Of a stretch of DNA of 48,167 nucleotides, positions 41,275 to 48,167 are shown one piece after another. The first letter of the stretch is position 1. Every line of letters starts with the position of its first letter. Position numbers and translations under genes: made by a program. The notes beneath the pieces are model-generated. The model had not been told where the DNA came from, made no database searches, and was given only the letters and a program-made list of their open reading frames with translations. The DNA is from Bacteroidia bacterium (GTDB taxonomy: Bacteria > Bacteroidota > Bacteroidia > Flavobacteriales > Flavobacteriaceae): assembly GCA_030429955.1 (NCBI GenBank), contig JAUIGO010000018.1:1-48167 (forward strand), read 5' to 3'.

Positions 41275-43185
41275 ATGTTAAATATTCATAAGCTGTCTAT
41301 AGCCTTTCAAGGCGATTATTTATTCGAAAACATATCTTTTAGACTCAAAGGAGGAGATCGTGTTGGTTTAATTGGAAAAAATGGAGCAGGAAAATCTACC
41401 CTTTTAAAGATAATTGCTGGGGAATTGGAATATGATTCAGGACAAGTAGCAGAAGAAAAAAATCTCAAGCTTGGGTTTTTAAAACAAGATATCGACTTTG
41501 TTTATGGAAGAACTATTTTGGAAGAAGCTTATGAAGCATTTACTGAAATTAAACAACTTGAGGCTAGACTTGAAGATATAAACACACAACTGGCAGAACG
41601 TACAGATTACGAAAGTGAAGGTTACCATCAATTGATGGTCGATTTGAATGACGTTCAGCATCAATATGAAATCCTTGGAGGTTATAATTACCAAGGCGAA
41701 ACAGAAAAAATACTTCAAGGGTTAGGATTTCAGCGTGAAGATTTTGATAAGCTTACTGACACCTTTTCTGGAGGTTGGAGAATGCGTATCGAACTCGCTA
41801 AGCTGCTTCTTCAAAACAACGATATTTTATTGCTGGATGAGCCAACCAACCACTTGGATATTGAATCTATTATTTGGCTGGAATCATTTTTAAAAAGTTA
41901 TGCAGGAGCAGTTGTGATTGTATCTCACGATAAGATGTTTTTAGATAACGTTACCAACAGAACGATTGAAATTTCTTTAGGCAAAATCTACGATTATCCT
42001 AAACCATATTCAAAATATCTAGTGCTTCGTGAAGAGATGAAAACCCTGCAGTTAGCCTCTCAAAAAAATCAGCAAAAGCAAATAGAGCAAACAGAGAAGT
42101 TAATCGAGAAGTTTCGCGCCAAAGCTTCAAAAGCGACCATGGCGCAATCGCTTATTAAAAAGCTAGATAAAATAGATAGAATTGAAGTTGATGAAGATGA
42201 CAATAGTGTAATGGCTGTAAACTTCCCAGTATCTGTTGTTCCTGGAAAAGTAGTGATAGAAACACATAAAGTTTCCAAAAATTACGATAAGCTTCAAGTC
42301 TTGCAAAATGTAAACTTACAAGTGGAGCGCGATAGTAAAATTGCTTTTGTTGGGCAAAATGGACAAGGAAAATCTACACTTGCTAAAATTATTGTAGGCG
42401 AGCTTAAGCATGAAGGGAACGTTAAGCTTGGTCACAATGTTCAAATTGGTTATTTCGCTCAAAATCAAGCCGAATATTTAGATGGTAGCAAAACCGTTTT
42501 AGATACCATGATTGATGCTGCCAATGAAACTAACCGTTCAAAAGTTCGTGATATTTTAGGATCGTTTTTGTTTAGAGGTGAAGAGGTAGATAAGTACGTG
42601 AGAGTCCTTTCTGGAGGAGAACGAAACCGTTTGGCCTTGGCAAAATTGTTGTTGCAACCACTTAATGTGTTGGTCATGGATGAGCCAACAAACCACTTGG
42701 ATATAAAATCTAAAAACGTACTTAAAGAGGCACTTATTAAATTTTCTGGAACTCTAATTTTGGTGTCGCATGATAGAGATTTTCTGCAAGGATTAACCAA
42801 TAAGGTGTACGAATTTAAAAACAAGCACATTAAAGAATATTTGGGAGATATCGATTTCTTTTTAGAGCAACGAAACCTTGAAAACCTTCGAGAAGCCGAA
42901 AAACGTGATGTTGTAAAAACCATAGAAACCAAAACAGATAGCAAGCAATCTTACGAAGATCAGAAAAAATTAAAATCCTTAAATAATAAATTAAGCAATG
43001 TTGAAGCAAAAATTCAACAGCTAGAAAAGGAAATTAAAACTATTGATGTGGAGCTTCAAACCAATTATGATGCTACAGTTTCTGATCCTAAATTCTTTGA
43101 AAAATATCAAGCTAAAAAGGACAAATTAGAAAAGTTAATGGTAGATTGGGAAGCCACTCACGAGGAATTGGAAAAATTATCGTAG
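41275..43185 (+). CDS. ABC-F family ATPase (Uup-like)
   Basis: 636-aa soluble protein with two ABC domains and no membrane part. Domain 1: Walker A GKNGAGKST, signature FSGGWRMRIELAK, Walker B LLLDEPTNHLD. Domain 2: GQNGQGKST, LSGGERNRLALAK, VMDEPTNHLD. The charged helical linker between them (about 245-300) and a C-terminal coiled coil (about 555-636) resemble Uup. ABC-F proteins act on the ribosome or, for Uup, on branched DNA intermediates. Which role applies here cannot be told from the sequence. Confidence 0.93.
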   Translation: MLNIHKLSIAFQGDYLFENISFRLKGGDRVGLIGKNGAGKSTLLKIIAGELEYDSGQVAEEKNLKLGFLKQDIDFVYGRTILEEAYEAFTEIKQLEARLEDINTQLAERTDYESEGYHQLMVDLNDVQHQYEILGGYNYQGETEKILQGLGFQREDFDKLTDTFSGGWRMRIELAKLLLQNNDILLLDEPTNHLDIESIIWLESFLKSYAGAVVIVSHDKMFLDNVTNRTIEISLGKIYDYPKPYSKYLVLREEMKTLQLASQKNQQKQIEQTEKLIEKFRAKASKATMAQSLIKKLDKIDRIEVDEDDNSVMAVNFPVSVVPGKVVIETHKVSKNYDKLQVLQNVNLQVERDSKIAFVGQNGQGKSTLAKIIVGELKHEGNVKLGHNVQIGYFAQNQAEYLDGSKTVLDTMIDAANETNRSKVRDILGSFLFRGEEVDKYVRVLSGGERNRLALAKLLLQPLNVLVMDEPTNHLDIKSKNVLKEALIKFSGTLILVSHDRDFLQGLTNKVYEFKNKHIKEYLGDIDFFLEQRNLENLREAEKRDVVKTIETKTDSKQSYEDQKKLKSLNNKLSNVEAKIQQLEKEIKTIDVELQTNYDATVSDPKFFEKYQAKKDKLEKLMVDWEATHEELEKLS

Positions 43186-43235
43186 TCGCATCTTTCTTTT
43201 AAGTTTTTTTTAACGCAGTAACATTAAGTATTAGA

Positions 43236-43243
43236 TAATTTTG
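43236..43243 (+). promoter_or_regulatory. Candidate -7 box of the RND efflux operon
   Basis: TAATTTTG, matching TAnnTTTG, 25 nt before the ATG at 43269. No clear -33 element. Confidence 0.4.
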
Positions 43244-43268
43244 CAAGAATAACCATCAAAGTGATCTA

Positions 43269-44411
43269 ATGCGAAACATAATACTTTCAATAATTGGAGT
43301 TGTACTCATTATAGCTTCCATTTTCTTTGCAAAAAAACTTATTGATAACAAAAATAAGCCTCGACCAGTAGCAGCCAAAGTTGTGAAAACAGTGTTTGTT
43401 GATACAGTTAAAAATGCTACAATCCCAATTGTACTTCCTGCTAATGGTAATTTAACTGCAAAACAAAGAGTAGAATTATATTCTGAAGTTCAAGGTATTT
43501 TCCGTACAGGAAATAAATTATTCAAACCAGGACAAACGTATAGAAGAGGTGAGGCTTTAATTAGAATTGATGCTTCGGAGTATTATGCAAGTGTACAATC
43601 GGCAAAAAGTAATTTGTATAATGCTATAGCTGCAATAATGCCAGATTTGCGTTTAGATTTTCCAGAGGTTTTTCCAAAGTGGCAAACCTATCTCAATAAC
43701 TTTGATTTGGCAAAAAGTACTCCTGAATTGCCAAAAATGACTTCAGAAAAGGAGAATTATTTCATAACTGGAAGAGGTATCGTATCGAGCTATTACAATG
43801 TGAAAAACTTAGAACAACGACTTTCTAAATATAACATTACAGCACCTTTTGATGGGATATTAACAGAAGCTTTGGCAACAGAAGGTTCATTAGTAAGAAA
43901 TGGACAAAAACTGGGTGAGTTTATCAATCCTAAGGTTTATGAAATGGAAGTGGCTATAAGCAAATCTTTTGCTAATATTTTAAAAGTTGGTGAAAAAGTT
44001 AGTTTGAGCAATTTAGATAAAACTGAAAGCTACTCAGGAACCGTTTCTAGAGTTAATGGAAGTATTGACCCTAACACGCAAACCATTACAGCTTTTATTG
44101 AAGTGGCACACGAAAATTTAAAAGAAGGTATGTATTTGGAAGCAAGTTTGAATGCGAAAGATATTGAAGATGCAATTGAAATCAATAGGAATTTGCTACT
44201 GGATGACCAGAAAATATTTGTAGTAAATGATAGTTTGCTGGATGTTATTCCAGTAAGACCAATCCATTTTTCAGATACTAAGGTGGTTTTAAAAGATGTG
44301 CCAAACGGAACTATTATTTTAAATCGAACAGTTCCTGGTGCTTATGCAGGAATGTTGGTTAAGCCTTTTGAACCTAAAGCAAATGCTGCTAAATCATCTA
44401 CTGAACAATGA
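43269..44411 (+). CDS. RND efflux periplasmic adaptor (membrane fusion protein)
   Basis: 380 aa. One N-terminal membrane anchor (about residues 4-23) is followed by a lipoyl-like split domain (RVELYSEVQGIFRTGNKLFKPGQTYRRGEALIRID, then YNITAPFDGILTEALATEGSLV), a helical hairpin in between, and the beta-barrel/membrane-proximal part (VGEKVSLSN; GSIDPNTQTITAFIEVAHENLKEGMYLEA). It bridges the permease and the TolC-like channel. Its stop overlaps the permease ATG by 4 nt. Confidence 0.93.
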   Translation: MRNIILSIIGVVLIIASIFFAKKLIDNKNKPRPVAAKVVKTVFVDTVKNATIPIVLPANGNLTAKQRVELYSEVQGIFRTGNKLFKPGQTYRRGEALIRIDASEYYASVQSAKSNLYNAIAAIMPDLRLDFPEVFPKWQTYLNNFDLAKSTPELPKMTSEKENYFITGRGIVSSYYNVKNLEQRLSKYNITAPFDGILTEALATEGSLVRNGQKLGEFINPKVYEMEVAISKSFANILKVGEKVSLSNLDKTESYSGTVSRVNGSIDPNTQTITAFIEVAHENLKEGMYLEASLNAKDIEDAIEINRNLLLDDQKIFVVNDSLLDVIPVRPIHFSDTKVVLKDVPNGTIILNRTVPGAYAGMLVKPFEPKANAAKSSTEQ

Positions 44412-47400
44412 GAAATATAATAGCTTATTTTATAAAATACCATGTTGCAGTAAATGTATTTATTATTGCGTTTTTTGCCTTTGGTATTATTGGTTTGCTT
44501 TCGTTAAAGTCATCATTTTTTCCTTTAGTTGAATCTAAAATCATTAACATAAACATTACCTATCCTGGCGCATCACCTCAAGAAATTGAAGAAGGTATTG
44601 TACTTCAAATTGAAGATAATTTAAAAGGATTAAAAGGCGTCGATAGAGTTACTTCCGTATCTCGTGAAAATAGTGGAAGCATTACTGTTGAAATTGAAAA
44701 AGGTGATAATTTAGATTTCATGCTATTAGAAGTAAAGAATGCTGTAGATAGAGTGCCTTCTTTTCCAACAGGAATGGAACCTTTGGTTGTTTCAAAACAA
44801 GAAGCCGTTAGGCCAACCATTTCATTTGCTGTAAATGGCGAAAATATTCCTTTAGCGACACTAAAGCAGTTGGCGCGTCAGATAGAAAATGAATTGCGCG
44901 CAATAGATGGGATTTCTCAAATACAAATTTCAGGATATCCAGCAGAAGAAATTGAAATTGCAGTAAATGAAGGTAGTTTATTGGCTTATAATTTGACGTT
45001 TAATGATGTCGCAGAAGCAGTGAGTACCTCGAATATTCTTGTCACTGGAGGGAACATAAAAACAGATGTTGAAGAGTATTTAATTAGAGCCAATAACAAA
45101 CAATATTATGGCAGTGAGTTATCAAATATCATTGTAAAAGCTTCCAATGATGGAAAAGTTGTAAGGTTGAAAGACGTCGCCATAGTAAGAGACCGTTTTT
45201 CTGAATCTCCAAATGCAACGTATTTTAACCAGCAATTATCAGTTGATGTTACTGTAACCAGTACAAATAATGAAGACTTAGTAAGTTCCGCAGATAAGGT
45301 TAAAGAGTATATTCAAAGCTATAACCAAAAGCACAACAATGTACAATTAGATGTTGTAAGAGATTTGTCAATTACACTTAATCAAAGAACCAAGCTATTA
45401 ACTGAAAATGCCATTATTGGAATGGTGTTGGTTTTGGTCTTTTTGTCACTATTTTTAAACACACGATTAGCCTTTTGGGTGGCTTTTGGTTTGCCAATTT
45501 CTTTTTTAGGGATGTTTATATTTGCTGGTAATTTTGATGTAACCATTAATGTATTATCACTCTTCGGAATGATTATAGTTATAGGTATTTTGGTTGATGA
45601 TGGTATTGTAATTGCCGAAAACATTTACCAACATTACGAAAAAGGGAAGACTCCAACGCAAGCAGCTATTGATGGTACTATGGAGGTTATTCCGCCTGTT
45701 GTGTCTGCGATTATTACAACACTTCTAGCATTTTCTTTATTCTTGTTTTTGGAAAGTAGAATTGGAGAATTTTTTGGAGAAGTTTCGGTCATTGTTATTT
45801 TAACTTTGGCGGTTTCTTTAATTGAAGCCCTTATTATTTTACCAGCTCACCTTGCACATTCCAAAGCTTTAAGACCTCAAGTTATAGAAGAAAATCCTTC
45901 AAAACTAAAATTGTTTTTTGCCAAAATGAGAGGCATCAACAAATTTGGGGATAATATAATGACGATTTTAAGAGATAAAGTTTATAGTCCAATTTTAGCT
46001 TTAGTGCTTAAATTTAAAATGTTTTCATTAGGTGTTTTTCTGACACTATTAATACTCACATTAGGTTCAGTAGGAGGAGGTGTTATTGGTGTTACTTTAT
46101 TTCCATCAATTGCTAGTGATACAGTTACTATCCAGCTTGGAATGCCAAATGGAACTAATGTAAAAGTGACCGACTCTATTATATCAATGATTGAAGAGAA
46201 GTCTTTTATAGTTAACGATGAACTTACCGAAAAATATTTAAAAGGCACAGGTAAACAATTATTCGAAAATACCATATTGAATATAAACGGAAGTTCTAAT
46301 GCAACATTAAACATTAACATGTTGCCAGGAGAAGAGCGACCAGATGAAATTGTTGCATCGATGGTTGCTAATAGATTGAGAGAGCTGGTTGGTCCAGTTA
46401 TTGGTACAGAACGCCTTATTTTTGGTTCAGGTGGTAATTTCGGAGGCAGCCCTGTTTCAGTATCACTTTTAAGTAATAATATAGACGAGTTAAAAGCGTC
46501 TAAAATTGAGATGAAGCAATACTTGGAATCTAATCCATTACTCAAAGATGTTGAGGATAATGATCCAGCTGGTATTAAAGAAATTCGCTTAGAGCTAAAA
46601 GAAAGTGCTTACTTACTCGGTTTAGATTTGAGAACTGTGATGAATCAAGTGCGTTCAGGATTTTTCGGAGCACAAGCGCAACGTTTTCAGAGAGGACAAG
46701 ATGAAATTAGAGTTTGGGTGCGATATGACGTTCCGAATAGAAATTCTATTAATGATTTGGATGATATGCGTATAATCACACCAACAGGTGAGCGAGTTAA
46801 TCTAAAAGACATTGCAAATTATACGATTGCCAGAGGAGATGTGGCTATCAATCACCTTGAAGGTCAGCGCGAAATACAAGTTTCGGCAGACTTAAAAGAT
46901 CCAAGTACAAGTAACACAGATATTTTGGACGATATAAAGAATAGCTTTATGCCTCAATTAAGATCCAAATACCCAACCGTTTCTGCTTCTTTTGAAGGTC
47001 AAAATCGTGAGGCCGCTAAATTGTCCACTTCATTGAGAAATGCTGGAATTCCAATTTTAATACTAATTTATATTGTCATTGCTTTTACTTTCAGAAGTTA
47101 TAGTCAGCCATTATTACTATTGATGTTGGTTCCATTCAGTTTAACAGCAGTGGCTTGGGGACACTGGCTCCTTGGTTTTCCAGTTAACATATTATCCTTA
47201 TTGGGTATCATTGCATTAATAGGTATTATGGTCAATGATGGACTTGTACTAATTGGAAAATTCAACGGCAATTTAAAAGAAGGTATGTCATTTGATTTGG
47301 CATTATCTGAAGCAGGAAAATCACGTTTTAGAGCAATTTTCTTAACATCGCTTACTACCATTGCTGGATTGGCGCCATTACTTTTAGAAAAAAGTAGGCA

Positions 47401-47605
47401 AGCACAATTTTTAAAACCTATGGCTATTTCAATTTCTTTTGGTATTGCTTATGCAACTATTTTAACATTGTTAGTACTACCATTATTTTTATCATTTAGT
47501 AATAGCATCAAGAAAAATGCGAAATGGTTAGCGACAGGAAATGATGTAACTAAAGAAGAAGTAGAACGCGCTATAAAAGAACAAAATGAAGAAAATGAAT
47601 TTTAA
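44408..47605 (+). CDS. RND efflux permease (AcrB/MexF-type)
   Basis: 1065-aa inner-membrane proton-drug antiporter. Twelve helices are implied by the usual pattern: TM1 about 10-30, a large periplasmic loop, TM2-6 about 335-490, TM7 about 540, a second loop, and TM8-12 at 875-1030. The proton-relay aspartates in TM4 lie in GILVDDGIVIAEN (about residues 396-399), and the second-half counterpart is GIMVNDGLVLIGKF. It is typical of the HAE/MexF branch; the metal-specific (HME) branch is less likely but not excluded. The tail is polar and glutamate-rich. Confidence 0.94.
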   Translation: MRNIIAYFIKYHVAVNVFIIAFFAFGIIGLLSLKSSFFPLVESKIININITYPGASPQEIEEGIVLQIEDNLKGLKGVDRVTSVSRENSGSITVEIEKGDNLDFMLLEVKNAVDRVPSFPTGMEPLVVSKQEAVRPTISFAVNGENIPLATLKQLARQIENELRAIDGISQIQISGYPAEEIEIAVNEGSLLAYNLTFNDVAEAVSTSNILVTGGNIKTDVEEYLIRANNKQYYGSELSNIIVKASNDGKVVRLKDVAIVRDRFSESPNATYFNQQLSVDVTVTSTNNEDLVSSADKVKEYIQSYNQKHNNVQLDVVRDLSITLNQRTKLLTENAIIGMVLVLVFLSLFLNTRLAFWVAFGLPISFLGMFIFAGNFDVTINVLSLFGMIIVIGILVDDGIVIAENIYQHYEKGKTPTQAAIDGTMEVIPPVVSAIITTLLAFSLFLFLESRIGEFFGEVSVIVILTLAVSLIEALIILPAHLAHSKALRPQVIEENPSKLKLFFAKMRGINKFGDNIMTILRDKVYSPILALVLKFKMFSLGVFLTLLILTLGSVGGGVIGVTLFPSIASDTVTIQLGMPNGTNVKVTDSIISMIEEKSFIVNDELTEKYLKGTGKQLFENTILNINGSSNATLNINMLPGEERPDEIVASMVANRLRELVGPVIGTERLIFGSGGNFGGSPVSVSLLSNNIDELKASKIEMKQYLESNPLLKDVEDNDPAGIKEIRLELKESAYLLGLDLRTVMNQVRSGFFGAQAQRFQRGQDEIRVWVRYDVPNRNSINDLDDMRIITPTGERVNLKDIANYTIARGDVAINHLEGQREIQVSADLKDPSTSNTDILDDIKNSFMPQLRSKYPTVSASFEGQNREAAKLSTSLRNAGIPILILIYIVIAFTFRSYSQPLLLLMLVPFSLTAVAWGHWLLGFPVNILSLLGIIALIGIMVNDGLVLIGKFNGNLKEGMSFDLALSEAGKSRFRAIFLTSLTTIAGLAPLLLEKSRQAQFLKPMAISISFGIAYATILTLLVLPLFLSFSNSIKKNAKWLATGNDVTKEEVERAIKEQNEENEF

Positions 47606-48167
47606 TTACATAACGCTATCTGTTTTACTTGCCTTTTCTATTCAAATTCAGGCTCAAAAAGTATTGTCTCCACAAGAAGCAATTAGTTTGGCTTTAGAGA
47701 ATAACTATGGTATTAAAATGGCAAATAATACTGTTGAAATAGCTGAAAATAATACAAGCATCCTAAACTCAGGATTTTTACCAACAGTAACAGGAAACAG
47801 TGGTGCTACTTATAATTTGGATAATACAGAAGCTGTATTTTCTAATGGTAATGTTACCAATCTTAATGGAGCAGAGAGTTCAAGGTATAATGCTTCGGTT
47901 AATTTGAATTATACCATTTTTGATGGTTTAGGAAGACGTTATAACTACAAACGCTTAAAAGAACAAAAACAATTAACTGAGCTTGAAGCCAGAGAAACTA
48001 TTGAAAATACAATGTTGCAACTGTTTACAGTCTATTATAATGTGGCACAATTGTCACAAAATATCGAAGCTGTAGAGCAAACCTTAACCATTTCTAAAGA
48101 CCGTTTGATACGTGCGAAATATCAGTTTGACTATGGACAGAGTACCAAATTAGGTGTTTTAAACGCT
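47586..48167 (+). CDS. TolC-family outer-membrane efflux protein, 3' end outside the window
   Basis: 194 codons are visible, open to the right edge. The ATG at 47586 lies within the last 20 nt of the permease gene (another ATG is at 47595). A signal peptide MKKMNFNYITLSVLLAFSIQ is followed by the typical TolC start KVLSPQEAISLALENNYGIK, then NASVNLNYTIFDGLGRRYNY. It completes the adaptor-permease-channel operon. Confidence 0.9.
   Translation, partial: MKKMNFNYITLSVLLAFSIQIQAQKVLSPQEAISLALENNYGIKMANNTVEIAENNTSILNSGFLPTVTGNSGATYNLDNTEAVFSNGNVTNLNGAESSRYNASVNLNYTIFDGLGRRYNYKRLKEQKQLTELEARETIENTMLQLFTVYYNVAQLSQNIEAVEQTLTISKDRLIRAKYQFDYGQSTKLGVLNA

Noticed and set aside
44338-44532. Plus-strand ORF of 64 codons across the adaptor-permease junction
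   Set aside because: It is out of frame with both real genes and reads as translation noise.

Overview
The window is AT-rich chromosomal DNA from a member of the Bacteroidota, almost certainly a marine-type Flavobacteriaceae. The evidence is the gliding/type IX secretion operon gldKLMN, the XrtF exosortase pair, an HYC_CC_PP protein beside a TonB-dependent receptor, the order miaB / sigma-54 regulator / lptE / TPR / secG / groES / groEL, several promoter-like TAnnTTTG boxes, and no visible Shine-Dalgarno sequences. No tRNA, rRNA, transposase, phage gene or CRISPR array was seen. The region looks like core genome with many short intergenic repeats.

Layout. 1-1245 is the 5' part of an unknown alpha-helical protein that runs off the left edge. 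1395-5965 is a leucine operon, leuA-leuC-leuD-leuB, with a short LeuA that lacks the leucine-sensing domain. 6314-7576 is a lipoprotein-like class V aminotransferase. 7580-13154 (minus) is the elongasome operon mreB-mreC-mreD-mrdA-rodA, followed by purH (minus). 14934-16694 holds a small membrane protein, a GAF/fRMsr-like protein and the xrtF pair. 16750-20197 is a probable copper or heavy-metal handling cassette: HYC_CC_PP protein, TonB receptor, HMA protein and a heavy-metal-binding lipoprotein. 20450-21757 is a BNR_4-type secreted beta-propeller. 21878-30052 (minus) runs from miaB through a lipoprotein, a sigma-54 activator, a small ORF, lptE, a TPR protein and secG to groES-groEL. 30225-39503 holds a membrane protein, topA, a degenerate arginase-fold protein and gldK-gldL-gldM-gldN. 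39632-43185 has an FAD oxidoreductase, a DUF983 protein (minus) and an ABC-F ATPase. 43269 to the right edge is an RND efflux operon: adaptor, permease and the start of a TolC-family protein.

Working together. LeuA to LeuB convert 2-oxoisovalerate to the leucine precursor. MreBCD, PBP2 and RodA form the cell-elongation machine. GldK-N form the core of T9SS and the gliding motor. The four genes at 16750-20197 look like one metal pathway, with paired cysteines in three neighbouring proteins.

The most unusual signal is a family of hairpins. The arms are 7 bp and they sit 5-6 nt upstream of the start codons of five genes: leuC, leuD, leuB, the sigma-54 regulator and miaB. They occur in a 4-nt-loop form and a 28-nt-loop form, and the arm sequences differ between copies while pairing is mostly kept. 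Other repeat families supply the stop codons of leuC and leuD. Also notable are an arginase-like protein without both metal-binding histidines next to the T9SS genes, three phased direct repeats upstream of gldK, and several genes whose -7 box lies only 4-6 nt from the start codon. All calls come from reading the sequence; no database search was run.
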